The notes: generated by a model not told the origin, from the letters alone. Positions 16,415 to 25,128 are shown, counted from the stretch's first letter. The stretch is DNA of 59,156 nucleotides from Propionibacteriaceae bacterium (GCA_031271975.1 JAISUR010000026.1:1-59156); one strand, 5' to 3'. Numbers and translations are program-made.

Positions 16415-18889
16415 TTGGCCAAAATCGGCATTAAGAAGCTCATCCAACGCGCCCCGGGCTTCCTGGCGCGCTCCGAGATCCCGGCAGTGCGTTGGGCGTA
16501 TTTCACCGGCCGCAAGGTGGCGCGCGGTGCGGTGCATTTGGTCTCCCCACTCCAACCGGGCTGGATATCGCACCTGGTCGACGTTTCCTGGACTGGTCCC
16601 ACCACACTCGAAATCTACGGGTGGGCGTACGAACGCGGCGTGCCGCTGACGAAAACGCCGCAAGTTGAAGTGGCGTTGCACGCGCACGGCAAGCGCGCCG
16701 TGGCCGGGCAGGTGACCATGGTCAACGAGCCACGGGCCAACGCGGCACCCAAAGTGGCCGACTACGACCTGTCGGTGACTGGTTTCCGGGCGGAATTCGA
16801 CGTGACTGGGCTTCCGGTAGGGCGCTGGTGGGTCCACATCAAGGTGCGTTCAGACCACTCCACCGGTACAGGCACGTTCTTGCGCCGCATGGGACTCGGC
16901 TCGGCCTTCAACCCGCAGAGCCGCCTCGTCGGCGACCGGGTGATCACGCCGGGTTGGCACATCCGGGCAGGTCTGACGCTGCGAGTGCGCAAACCGAAGG
17001 TATTGGCCACGCAAGCCGTGATCGATGGCCGCGAATTGCGCGTGGCGTGCCGCGAGGGCGAGCCGCTCATTTCCTTGGACACCGGTGGCAGCGTTGTCCC
17101 GAAGCTGCGGCCAGGCACACATCTCTCGCAACCGGACGACGATGGTTTCGACGAATCCAATTCCGTAACGCTGCCCGGCGATTGGCTGCCCATGTCCACA
17201 TATCGGGTGTTGGCTACGGATTCTTCGGACAAGACCCGGCCCGTAAGCGCCGCCCAAACCCAGTTCGGCGTCCCAGAACGCCTTCCTTTCCTTTACGCCG
17301 GATACGACGCCACCCTGCGCGTGCTCGACGCCCAAGCGCTCGTCGTGGTGACCGAAACGGAAGTGGTGGAAAGCCCGGAGCTCGGCGTGCGGATCGCTGG
17401 CAAAGTTCTCGGCGCCGTCGATGGCTTGAACCTGCGGCTCGTGGGTCCCCGCGCGACACGGTCCGTGACGGCCGACGTTGGCGACGACGGCTCCTTCACC
17501 GCATTCGGCTCCTGGCTCGCGCCCGAATGGGGACGCCCGGCCCGGCCGCCGCTGCCCGGCATCTACACGCTCCAAGCCGGCGACGCCAGCGGCGCCAACG
17601 TCTACGTGATGGCCAGCGACGAAATCACGTCCCGCGGCGCCGTCATGTATTACGGCGCCGAGATCAAGTGCCGCCTCGGAGTCTTCGCTGGCCGACGCCT
17701 GGCCTACCGCGTCCTCAAACCCACGAGAGACGACGAACTGGGCGGCTTCAACCAGTCCCGTCTGCAACGCGAGTACACCAGCGGGAAACCCGCTTTGCGG
17801 GACACTTTCTTCTTCGAGTCTTTCTACGGCACCCAGGCCACATGCAACCCGTATGGTTTGGACCGCGACATCGCAACCCGCTTCCCGGACATCCCCCGCT
17901 ATTGGGGGATCGCGGACGCCTCCGTCGCCGTCCCAGAAGGCGCCATTCCAGTGATCGAAGGCACCGTCGAGTGGTGGGAAGCGCGGCAGCGATCCCGCTA
18001 CGTGGTCGCAAACGACTGGCTGCGCGGCAAGTTCGAACGCATGCCCGGCCAGCGCGTCCTGCAGACCTGGCACGGCTCGATGCTGAAACGCATCGGTTTG
18101 GACCGCATCGACGCGGACATCATCTACCGGCGGCAGTTGCTGGCTGAGACGAAGCGCTGGAGTTTCCTGCTGTCGCAAAACCCGGACGCCACGAAAGTCT
18201 GGCATTCGGCGTACGCGTGGACGGGCGAGATCTGGGAGGAGGGCTATCCCCGCAACGACGCCCTCTTCAACGAATCCGGTGAGCCGATCCGGGAGTTGCT
18301 GGGCATCCAGCCCGGCCAAAAGGCGATCCTGTACGCGCCGACGTGGCGCGAAGGCACGGAGGAAGTCGTGCTCACCTTGGACGCGGCCCGCCTGGCCAAA
18401 GACCTCGGCGACGAGTATGTCGTGCTGCTGCGCAGCCACGCCCGCACCATGAAGTTCGGCGAAGCCGTGCGTGTGCCCGGCGTGATCGACGTGACGACGT
18501 ACCCCAACATCACCGACCTGTTCTTAGCCGCCGACGCCCTGATCACGGACTACTCGTCAGTCATGTTCGACTACTCGAACACCCGCCGCCCGATGATCTT
18601 CTTCGTGCCCGACATGGACCAATACCGCGACTCGGAGCGCGGGGTCTACTTCGACCTGTCCGAGCTGGCCCCGGGCCCCGTGCTGGCCACCCACGAGGAA
18701 GTTCTCGCGGCCGTGCGCGCCATGGAGAAAGACGAGCCGCAATACGCGGCCAAGTACGACGCCTGGCGAGCCCGCTTCAACCCGTGGGACGACGGCCACG
18801 TGGCCCAACGGATAAACGACCGGCTACTGGAAAACACCGCACATAGTTCTCCGCTGCGCCCCGATACTTTGCGGGGACCCCAGGGTTAG
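16415..18889 (+). CDS. CDP-glycerol glycerophosphotransferase family protein (TagB/TagF-like)
   Basis: Polymerises or primes poly(glycerol phosphate)-type teichoic acid from CDP-glycerol at the inner face of the membrane. The TTG start is chosen because an AGGAGG site lies six bases upstream. Of 824 residues, about 1-420 form beta-rich segments common in actinobacterial members; about 440-810 are the catalytic domain, with QTWHGSMLKRIG, EGYPRNDALF, ILYAPTWREG and LITDYSSVMFDYSNTRRPMIFF. The last 14 residues (SSPLRPDTLRGPQG) and the stop codon are encoded by the genomic repeat module carrying GATACTTTGCGGGGACCC, so the original C-terminus has probably been replaced. Confidence 0.9.
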   Translation: MAKIGIKKLIQRAPGFLARSEIPAVRWAYFTGRKVARGAVHLVSPLQPGWISHLVDVSWTGPTTLEIYGWAYERGVPLTKTPQVEVALHAHGKRAVAGQVTMVNEPRANAAPKVADYDLSVTGFRAEFDVTGLPVGRWWVHIKVRSDHSTGTGTFLRRMGLGSAFNPQSRLVGDRVITPGWHIRAGLTLRVRKPKVLATQAVIDGRELRVACREGEPLISLDTGGSVVPKLRPGTHLSQPDDDGFDESNSVTLPGDWLPMSTYRVLATDSSDKTRPVSAAQTQFGVPERLPFLYAGYDATLRVLDAQALVVVTETEVVESPELGVRIAGKVLGAVDGLNLRLVGPRATRSVTADVGDDGSFTAFGSWLAPEWGRPARPPLPGIYTLQAGDASGANVYVMASDEITSRGAVMYYGAEIKCRLGVFAGRRLAYRVLKPTRDDELGGFNQSRLQREYTSGKPALRDTFFFESFYGTQATCNPYGLDRDIATRFPDIPRYWGIADASVAVPEGAIPVIEGTVEWWEARQRSRYVVANDWLRGKFERMPGQRVLQTWHGSMLKRIGLDRIDADIIYRRQLLAETKRWSFLLSQNPDATKVWHSAYAWTGEIWEEGYPRNDALFNESGEPIRELLGIQPGQKAILYAPTWREGTEEVVLTLDAARLAKDLGDEYVVLLRSHARTMKFGEAVRVPGVIDVTTYPNITDLFLAADALITDYSSVMFDYSNTRRPMIFFVPDMDQYRDSERGVYFDLSELAPGPVLATHEEVLAAVRAMEKDEPQYAAKYDAWRARFNPWDDGHVAQRINDRLLENTAHSSPLRPDTLRGPQG

Positions 18890-19051
18890 GCTGAACCCCA
18901 CCACGTCATCCCGGACTCGTTCCGGGATCAACCCCACCACGTCATCCCGGACTCGTTCCGGGATCTCGGACGTAGTCGGTGGGCCCGACTGGGCACCCCT
19001 GGCGGGGTACATGGGACTTTGTCCCAAGATCCCGGACCAAGTCCGGGAGGA
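18858..19051. repeat. Palindromic repeat cluster overlapping the end of the glycerophosphotransferase gene
   Basis: Starts within the gene with the CGATACTTTGCGGGGACCCC module, then two GTCATCCCGGACTCGTTCCG copies 36 bases apart (18905, 18941), then a full composite unit to 19051 with the GGGACTTTGTCCC and GATCCCGGACCAAGTCCGGG arms. It occupies the 179-base gap between convergent genes. Confidence 0.88.
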
Positions 19052-19068
19052 CGGCCCAGAGGGAACTG

Positions 19069-20202
19069 TCACACGAAGGGGCTGTCGTAGGTCGGGATCC
19101 GGCCGAGCTGCGGAAGGGTGATGCCGTCAAAGCTCATGGAATCCGCGGCGGCTGCCGCCCTCATGTCGTTGATGCTGGCTTCCATCAGCTCGTACAGGGT
19201 CAAGATGCCGCTGATGACAGTGGTACAAGCCGCGATCTCGGCGGCCGCTGCGATGAGGCCCGCCAGCAATCCCCAACCCGTCCACGAAGTGGAGGCGGCG
19301 GCCGCGAGGGTGATGCCCAGGGCGATCAGCAAGTCGAGCAGCGCCACCATTTGGCTGGCCACCGCCTGAGCGTGCTGGTACATACCGGTGGCGACGTTTT
19401 CGAATTGGGCCTTCAAGTCGATCAGTGGTGCGGGCATGTCGTCGATGGTGTCGATCGCACGGTTGAAGTTGGAGTTCATGGCGGCGGCGGAGTTGCCCTG
19501 CCAGCTTCCCAGCACGCTCGCCTTGGCATTGCTGAGTTGCACTCCAAGCCGCTCATGGTAGTCGGCCAGGTGGCCCAGGGCGTCGCCACCGACCGCGGCC
19601 TTGTTCCAGTCGCCGGCCAGCTTCTCGTACACCCAGTCCAACGGGTTGGGAATGCCGAGCACTTCCATCGCCCCGAGAACGTAGGTGCTGGGGCTCACGA
19701 AACCGGCGGCGCAATCGATGATCAAGTCCACCAGATTTGGTATTGGCTCGGAAGCTGAAGGCGTGGTCAACGCGGAAGCGGGATCCCCCGAATACGAATG
19801 CGTGGGCCGGGTGTGGTACGGATTGTAGTTTGGCATCGAATTGTCGTAGTGGCCAGCCTCATGGCCGCCGGGCAGATTCGGATAATAGGTGCTGTCGGAA
19901 ACTGCAGCGTCCAACGCGTCTGCCGTCGAGGCGTCTGCCTGTACGTAGTAGTTTCGCAGGTTGGCCAGTTCCGTCCCGGCTGTCGACAGGTACGTGGCGA
20001 CGCGGTCATCGAAGGCTTGGATCTTCCCGCCGACGCTCGCGGCGATGCCGGCGAATTGCTGGAAGAGCGACCCCGTCGAGGATCCGGCGTCGGAAACATA
20101 ACTGGTGTAGGCGCTGGCTGCGCCGGCGGAAGTGGCAAAGCCGGAGATCGTCGTCGCAAATGCGGCTAGGTCTTCGGAATTCCAGGCGAAATCGGGAGCC
20201 AT
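19069..20202 (-). CDS. WXG100/EspB-like protein, probable type VII secretion substrate
   Basis: A 377-residue helical protein. It lacks a signal peptide. Residues 1-105 form a helical WXG100-like stretch with repeated Ala/Ser/Phe heptads; about 200-290 form a second helical hairpin with a WQG motif (SVLGSWQGNSAAAMNSNF), the WxG turn of ESX substrates; about 295-345 are hydrophobic (ALGITLAAAASTSWTGWGLLAGLIAAAAE). A Gly/Pro/Tyr-rich linker (about 105-165) separates the halves. No EccC, EccD or small Esx partner lies nearby, so the secretion machinery must be elsewhere. It could be a toxin-like effector without a visible toxin domain. Monocistronic. Confidence 0.65.
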   Translation of the reverse strand: MAPDFAWNSEDLAAFATTISGFATSAGAASAYTSYVSDAGSSTGSLFQQFAGIAASVGGKIQAFDDRVATYLSTAGTELANLRNYYVQADASTADALDAAVSDSTYYPNLPGGHEAGHYDNSMPNYNPYHTRPTHSYSGDPASALTTPSASEPIPNLVDLIIDCAAGFVSPSTYVLGAMEVLGIPNPLDWVYEKLAGDWNKAAVGGDALGHLADYHERLGVQLSNAKASVLGSWQGNSAAAMNSNFNRAIDTIDDMPAPLIDLKAQFENVATGMYQHAQAVASQMVALLDLLIALGITLAAAASTSWTGWGLLAGLIAAAAEIAACTTVISGILTLYELMEASINDMRAAAAADSMSFDGITLPQLGRIPTYDSPFV

Positions 20203-20317
20203 GATTCAATCCTTGTCAGTAGATCGGGTACTTGACGTCAGGGTAACTAAGGATCGAAAACCGCGCCATGGGACTTGGTTCCCATGGACGGCGACAAAGT
20301 TCTCCGCTGCGCTGGCA

Positions 20318-20328
20318 TACTTTTCGTC
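20318..20328 (+). promoter_or_regulatory. Leaderless promoter: TACTTT, 5 bases before ATG
   Basis: TACTTT at 20318-20323 (or CATACT at 20316-20321) is followed by the ATG at 20329 with no Shine-Dalgarno. This supports 20329 over upstream TTG (20275) and ATG (20284) starts. Confidence 0.45.
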
Positions 20329-21948
20329 ATGCAGGAACAGGTGAAAGACATCGCCAGGGCCGTCCAGACCAAGTTTGCCCAGCGGCCGGCCTTGCGGCAC
20401 GATCCGATTCCGCCCGAACAGCCCTATCCGGACGCGCAGTATGTCTTCCTCGTGGGCGCGGTGCCGCGCAAGTACGCGGGCCGCACCGCTTCAATCCTGC
20501 ACAAGACGCGGCTTTGGTACGAGCATTACGGCATCGAATCGCTGATCGTGCCGGCCGTGCCCACACCCGAAATGGACGACTTGGAGCATCATTTCCGCGA
20601 AACCGGCGCACTGGCGGACGGCGTGCGCATCAAGCCGCTGCTGGATTTCTATCCGGACGACACCGTGGGCACGCCGGTGTTGCACGAATTGGAGGAACCG
20701 GGCCTGCGCTGGCTGAAGGAAGAATCCCAGCCGGTGTACCGCTTCTACGACGACATGGGCGTCTACCGCGTCTACAAGCGGCTCGACTACGCTGGGCGGC
20801 TCATCGTGAAGGACTATTTCGGCGAGAATCGCATCCGCACCCGTCGCGACGAATTCCGCACGGATGGCACGCTGCGGCGCTCGGCGTTCATGGATCCGCA
20901 ACTCAACGAGCCGCGCCAGGAGATTTTGTACGCGCACGACGGCACCCCGCAATATGCCCGCTGGACGCTTTACGACCAGGACGACTATCAACTCCATACC
21001 CAGCGCATCGTGTTTTTCGGGCCGGATGGCGCTCCGGTGCGCGAAGAGTTCAAGTACGACCCGATCATCCACACCTGCCTGGATCAGATCGTCGGCGACA
21101 AGCTGACTTTCATCACCTGCGAAGACCGCAAGGCGGATCGGGAGTTTCTCACCTACGCAAATCCCAACGTCCGCAAACTGGTTGTCTACCACAACACCCA
21201 CATCAAAGAGCCCTACACCGACATCCACTCTTTCCGGCCGATGTTCATGCCGCTGCTGTCCAACCCGAAGAAAGTGGACGCCGAAGTGTTCTTGACTGAG
21301 AGCCAGCGGGCTGACGTTGAAGCCCACTTCGGCAAGAACGAGAAATTCCGCGTCATCCCGCACACGGTCCACGATCCGGTGCTCGCCGAAGGTGTCGAAA
21401 GGGATCCAAACCTGGTGATCATGATGGCCCGCCTCCACCCGCAAAAACACGTCGAGCACGCGATCGAAGCGTTCAAATATGTCGTCAAAGCCAAGCCGCA
21501 GGCCCGCCTGGAAATCTACGGCCGCGGCGACCAGAAGCTCTACTTGGAGTCTGTCATCCGACGCATGGGCGTGGGTGACTCGGTCAAACTCATGGGCTTC
21601 ACCGACAATCCGAGCTTGGTCTATCAGCGGGCGAGTGTTTGCATCCTGACCAGCCGCTACGAAGGCCAGTCGCTGACTGTCCTGGAAGCTCTGATGCATT
21701 CCTGCCCGATGGTCTCCTACGACTTGCGGTACGGCCCGTCGGAGTTCATCCAGGATGGCGTGAATGGCTTCTTGGTGCCGAATCGCTCCATTCGGGCGCT
21801 GGCGAAACGTGTCGTCCAAATCCTCGACGACAAAGCGTTACGCGACAGGATGGTAGCTAATGCGCGCCCGTCGGTGGAGAAGTTCGACACCGCCACATTC
21901 CTGCGGCGCTGGGGCGGACTGTTGAACGAGTTGGCCGGAAAGAAGTAG
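20329..21948 (+). CDS. GT4 glycosyltransferase, teichoic-acid glucosyltransferase (TagE/TarM)-like
   Basis: Retaining glycosyltransferase of about 539 residues with a GT-B fold. The N-terminal half resembles the poly(glycerol-phosphate) alpha-glucosyltransferase family (LDYAGRLIVKDYFGENRIRTRRDEF, VVYHNTHIKEPYTD). The C-terminal GT4 domain shows VIMMARLHPQKHVEHAIEAF, LEIYGRGDQKLYLE, VKLMGFTDNPSLVYQRASVCILTSRYEGQSLTVLEAL (the Glu-x7-Glu sugar-nucleotide site) and NGFLVPNRSI. Role: decoration of the glycerol-phosphate polymer made by the neighbouring enzymes (inference from family and context). It is followed after four bases by the LicD gene, so the two are co-transcribed. Confidence 0.85.
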   Translation: MQEQVKDIARAVQTKFAQRPALRHDPIPPEQPYPDAQYVFLVGAVPRKYAGRTASILHKTRLWYEHYGIESLIVPAVPTPEMDDLEHHFRETGALADGVRIKPLLDFYPDDTVGTPVLHELEEPGLRWLKEESQPVYRFYDDMGVYRVYKRLDYAGRLIVKDYFGENRIRTRRDEFRTDGTLRRSAFMDPQLNEPRQEILYAHDGTPQYARWTLYDQDDYQLHTQRIVFFGPDGAPVREEFKYDPIIHTCLDQIVGDKLTFITCEDRKADREFLTYANPNVRKLVVYHNTHIKEPYTDIHSFRPMFMPLLSNPKKVDAEVFLTESQRADVEAHFGKNEKFRVIPHTVHDPVLAEGVERDPNLVIMMARLHPQKHVEHAIEAFKYVVKAKPQARLEIYGRGDQKLYLESVIRRMGVGDSVKLMGFTDNPSLVYQRASVCILTSRYEGQSLTVLEALMHSCPMVSYDLRYGPSEFIQDGVNGFLVPNRSIRALAKRVVQILDDKALRDRMVANARPSVEKFDTATFLRRWGGLLNELAGKK

Positions 21949-21952
21949 CCCC

Positions 21953-24298
21953 ATGAATCGAGCGGCGGAGCTGTGTGAAGCCATCGAACGGATTTGGTGT
22001 GATCCGGGCGACGCCGCGGCGGCGGACCTGGTCAGGGCCATAGTTGGAGGTGCGCTGAGACTTCGTGCCGAGTCTCCCAGCTGGGACCGCACTTCGTGCG
22101 AGATCCCGGAACAAGTCCGGGATGACGATCGAGGGAGTCAGGACAACGGAGTCCGGTTGGGTGCTGGCAGGGACCACACTTCCTGGGAGATCCCGGAACG
22201 AGTCCGGGATGGCGAGGGCACCGCGGAGCCGCCAACCGCATCCACCGCCGCGATCTGGCGCTACTACCTGTTGCACACCAACCAGTGGCGCGAAGAAGTG
22301 GGCGTCGCCGGCATGCGCCGGGCCCTGAATGCCGTCAACGCCTGTTTCGCCGCCAAGACCGACGAAGAAGCCTTGGCCCGCTTCGAGCAGACGTTGGCCG
22401 TGTTGGGCGACCAGCCGGATTACCCATACGACAGGCCCTGCCGAACCGAGGGCCCCATAACCATCCCCGACGCGGACTGGGCCGCGCTGACCGACATCCA
22501 TCCCGACTCCGCCCACCGCCATGCCGACACCCCCCACCGTCATGCCGACACCCCCCACCGTCATCCCGGACTTGTTCCGGGATCTCGGACGAAGTCCGAT
22601 CCGAACCAATCAACCCAGCCCGACTCCGCCCAACCGGACTCCGTCCGGAGATGCCGGAACGAGTCCGGCATGACGGGTGAGAGGGGGAGATGCGCAAACC
22701 AGCCCAGCATGACGGGCGAGAAGGAGACACGCGCAAACCAGCCCAGCATGACGGGCGAGAGGCCCAGCATGACGGGCGAGGGATTGGCCGAGCTGACGAC
22801 GTGGCTCACCTCCAACTCCATCGTCTACACGCTGGCCGAGCAAACCCTGGAGGCCGCCTTGCTGTACGGCGGCCCGCCACCTTGGGAGATCGCCCAGGCC
22901 ATCGCCGTCCCGCGGGCCGACTTCGACAAGCTCGCCAAGCTCACATTGCCCAAGGGTTGGAAGCTGCAACACGTCGGCGCCGGATCGTGGAAGCGGCCCG
23001 TCGCCCGTGCCAGCATCGGCAAGGAGCACGTAGACATCGTGGTGCTGGAATCCAGCCACGAGGGGGCGGCCAAGCTCAAGGGCTTGCCCGTGCGCCTGCG
23101 CGATTCCCAACTGCAAGTCGCCAAGACGCGCTACCGCCGGATGCAAGGCACGAAGCTGTTGCGGGCGTTGGCCAGCCGCCAACCAGGTGCCGTCTACGCC
23201 CAGGTACGCAAGGCCTTGGAACAAGCCCCTGGCAAGGCGGAATACCTGGTCGGAGCCGGTTTGCCCGGTAACTTGGCCGCGGTCAGCTTCCCGTCCGAGT
23301 GGCTGGCACCGGTGCCCGCGACCTACGCCGGGACGGATGTTTTCATCCCCGCCGAGGCCGAGAAAGTGCTGGAGCAGCGCGGGTTGGGGGGTCAGGATGA
23401 CGATGAAGGGGGTCGGGACGACGGTCGAGGGGGTCAGGACGACAACGCTCCCGCGGCCAGTCCACGCAAACGGGACCGCTTTGGGCTGATCCGCGTGAAG
23501 TACGGTTCGGCCGAGTGGTACCAACTGCAACAGCAGGTGCTGGCCGCGTTGCTCGATTTCGATGCGCTCTGCGCGGAGCACGGCCTGACTTACTACCTGC
23601 TGGGCGGCTCGCTGCTGGGCGCGGTGCGGCACGGCGGCTTCATCCCGTGGGACGACGACATGGACGTTTCGATGCCGCGGGCCGACTTCGACAGGCTGAT
23701 CGAGATCATGGGTGACCAGGAGCAGCACCATCTCAGGCTCTTCTGGAACACCACCTGGCCGAAGTACTACATGGTGTTCGCCAAGATGGTAACCACGCGC
23801 GACTCGGAGTTTTCCAGTTACCGCAACCCGTTGCCGCGCCACTTCTCGAAGCCGTACGTGGACGTGTTCCCCCTGGATCCGGGACCGGCCAAAGAGCCGG
23901 ACCAGCTCGTCCAGAAACGCCGCATGTACCGCGACGCCCTCTTCTTCAAGAAGCGCGTGATGGTGGCCAGCCGCAAGCGGGCCAAATGGAAGCGCTGGCT
24001 GGTCTCCTGCGTCCTGCCGCACAAGGTGTTGCAGCAAGGCTTCGACAAGCTTGCCCGGATGTATGCCAACGATCCGAAAGCCGACCGTTTGGTGAACTTC
24101 GCCTCCACGTATCTGCCGCGCCGCGAGACTTTCCCCCCCGAGGCCTACGGCACACCGCGCCGCGTCCTGTTCGAAGGGCACCTGGTGCCGATTCCGCAGG
24201 ATGCCGACAAAGTGCTCCGGATCGTCTTCGGCGACTACCTGCGGCTACCGCCGCCCGAACAGCGCAAACCGCTGCACTTGCCGCACTTGGCCGAGTGA
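21953..24298 (+). CDS. LicD-family phosphotransferase with a degenerate second LicD domain and in-frame repeats
   Basis: Members of this family transfer phosphocholine or similar phospho-groups onto wall polymers. The 781-residue protein has an active-looking C-terminal LicD domain (about 533-780) with LLGGSLLGAVRHGGFIPWDD, DMDVSMPRADFDRL and VDVFPLDPG. The middle region (about 290-475) repeats the same plan in degraded form: GGPPPWEIAQAIAVPRADFDKL lacks the catalytic Asp cluster, followed by VDIVVLES and a matching C-terminal block (FPSEWLAPVPATYAGTDVFIPAEAEKVL against FPPEAYGTPRRVLFEGHLVPIPQDADKVL). Repeat-derived segments interrupt the N-terminal helical region at about residues 40-90 and 183-281. 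An Asp/Gly-rich linker at 478-500 joins the two halves. Confidence 0.85.
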   Translation: MNRAAELCEAIERIWCDPGDAAAADLVRAIVGGALRLRAESPSWDRTSCEIPEQVRDDDRGSQDNGVRLGAGRDHTSWEIPERVRDGEGTAEPPTASTAAIWRYYLLHTNQWREEVGVAGMRRALNAVNACFAAKTDEEALARFEQTLAVLGDQPDYPYDRPCRTEGPITIPDADWAALTDIHPDSAHRHADTPHRHADTPHRHPGLVPGSRTKSDPNQSTQPDSAQPDSVRRCRNESGMTGERGRCANQPSMTGEKETRANQPSMTGERPSMTGEGLAELTTWLTSNSIVYTLAEQTLEAALLYGGPPPWEIAQAIAVPRADFDKLAKLTLPKGWKLQHVGAGSWKRPVARASIGKEHVDIVVLESSHEGAAKLKGLPVRLRDSQLQVAKTRYRRMQGTKLLRALASRQPGAVYAQVRKALEQAPGKAEYLVGAGLPGNLAAVSFPSEWLAPVPATYAGTDVFIPAEAEKVLEQRGLGGQDDDEGGRDDGRGGQDDNAPAASPRKRDRFGLIRVKYGSAEWYQLQQQVLAALLDFDALCAEHGLTYYLLGGSLLGAVRHGGFIPWDDDMDVSMPRADFDRLIEIMGDQEQHHLRLFWNTTWPKYYMVFAKMVTTRDSEFSSYRNPLPRHFSKPYVDVFPLDPGPAKEPDQLVQKRRMYRDALFFKKRVMVASRKRAKWKRWLVSCVLPHKVLQQGFDKLARMYANDPKADRLVNFASTYLPRRETFPPEAYGTPRRVLFEGHLVPIPQDADKVLRIVFGDYLRLPPPEQRKPLHLPHLAE
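22073..22212. repeat. In-frame palindromic repeats, first cluster in the LicD gene
   Basis: Two units, each a stem (CCGCACTTCGTGCGAGATC or CACACTTCCTGGGAGATC) joined to GATCCCGGAACAAGTCCGGG or a close variant. They are read as EIPEQVRDD and EIPERVRDG within the protein. Confidence 0.9.
22500..22790. repeat. In-frame palindromic and tandem repeats, second cluster in the LicD gene
   Basis: CGTCATCCCGGACTTGTTCC with a CGGACGAAGTCCG arm (22559-22600), a CCGGACTCCGTCCGG / CCGGAACGAGTCCGGCATGA unit (22633-22675), preceded by an ACCGTCATGCCGACACCCCC tandem and followed by three or four short repeats around CCCAGCATGACGGGCGAG. All are in frame and encode about 100 residues. Confidence 0.9.
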
Positions 24299-24323
24299 TG
24301 CAGGGCGCGAAACGCTCTCAATT

Positions 24324-25028
24324 TCAGTGGCGCTTGCCGCCCCGGCCGGACACGTAGGCCAGGGCTACCACGGCCAGCACCAGCAAGAGGGCGCCGCCGG
24401 CGAAAAGCTGCGGCAGGATCGAGTGCAACACTTCGCTGGCTGTGGGCTCGCCGGTCGATTCGGGGGTCGGTTCCGCGGTCGGAACTGATTGCGTGGGAGT
24501 CACGCTCACTTCGGGGGTTGGTTCCACCGTGGGCTGCTCGGTGGGCTCAGCGGTGGCCGTGGGCGTGACTGTCGCCGCGCCGCTGGTGCCGGTGTGCGGC
24601 TCCAGGTTCTCCATGGAGTCGGGCACCTCAGCCTCGCCACGCCAATAGCCTTCGACCGTCTTCCACTTGCCCTTGCCGTAGGAAAACTGGTAGGCCCCGC
24701 CCATGGGCACGCCGTCGGTATCGTTGACGCGGTACTCCACGGTGTAGGTGTCTTTGGGGAGGTCGAGCAGCAGGTCCACCTGGATCTGGGTCCAGTCGAC
24801 GTACAGCGGGCCGCGGGTGACATCTTGGCCTTTTGAGTTTGTGACCAGGAGTTTTGCGGTACTGGCGTCGACGATGTGCTCGAAGGCCACCGTAACCGAG
24901 CCCGGCGGATACTCCAATTCCTGATGGATCTTTGGTTCGCAAACGATGTCATCGGCGCCCGCGGCAATTCCGGCAGGGGAAAGCAGGAGTGCCACCAATG
25001 TGGCGCTGACAAGCCACAGCGACCTCAC
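24324..25028 (-). CDS. CopC-domain secreted protein with C-terminal membrane anchor
   Basis: A 235-residue surface protein. The GTG at 25028 is chosen because a GGAGGAG site lies a few bases upstream and a signal peptide follows directly (VSATLVALLLSPAGIAAGA); the long upstream extension of the frame looks non-coding. Residues about 35-125 match the CopC fold: LEYPPGSVTVAFEHIVDAST, DTYTVEYRVNDTDGVPMGGA, YQFSYG. A Thr/Pro-rich spacer (TPTATAEPTEQPTVEPTPE) leads to a transmembrane helix (LFAGGALLLVLAVVALAYVSG) and a basic tail. CopC proteins bind copper, but the usual CopD partner is absent and the N-terminal copper His is not clearly placed, so the role is open. It is divergent from the PLD-like gene. 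Confidence 0.72.
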   Translation of the reverse strand: MRSLWLVSATLVALLLSPAGIAAGADDIVCEPKIHQELEYPPGSVTVAFEHIVDASTAKLLVTNSKGQDVTRGPLYVDWTQIQVDLLLDLPKDTYTVEYRVNDTDGVPMGGAYQFSYGKGKWKTVEGYWRGEAEVPDSMENLEPHTGTSGAATVTPTATAEPTEQPTVEPTPEVSVTPTQSVPTAEPTPESTGEPTASEVLHSILPQLFAGGALLLVLAVVALAYVSGRGGKRH

Positions 25029-25080
25029 AGGTTCACTCCTCCCCGCCTCAACTGAATGGAAATTCCCGGGCCAAAGGTAA

Positions 25081-25086
25081 TAGTAT
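25081..25086 (+). promoter_or_regulatory. Candidate -10 (TAGTAT) of the PLD-like/FN3 operon
   Basis: TAGTAT lies 42 bases before the GTG start at 25129, in the AT-rich part of a divergent gap. No good -35 is visible. Confidence 0.35.
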
Positions 25087-25128
25087 AGTGAAGCCCAATG
25101 TGTATGCCGCGTGCTGTGGAGGTAAATA

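Noticed and set aside
22610-24181. 523-residue minus-strand ORF opposite the LicD gene
   Set aside because: Shadow frame; no motifs, and the plus strand has an intact LicD domain.
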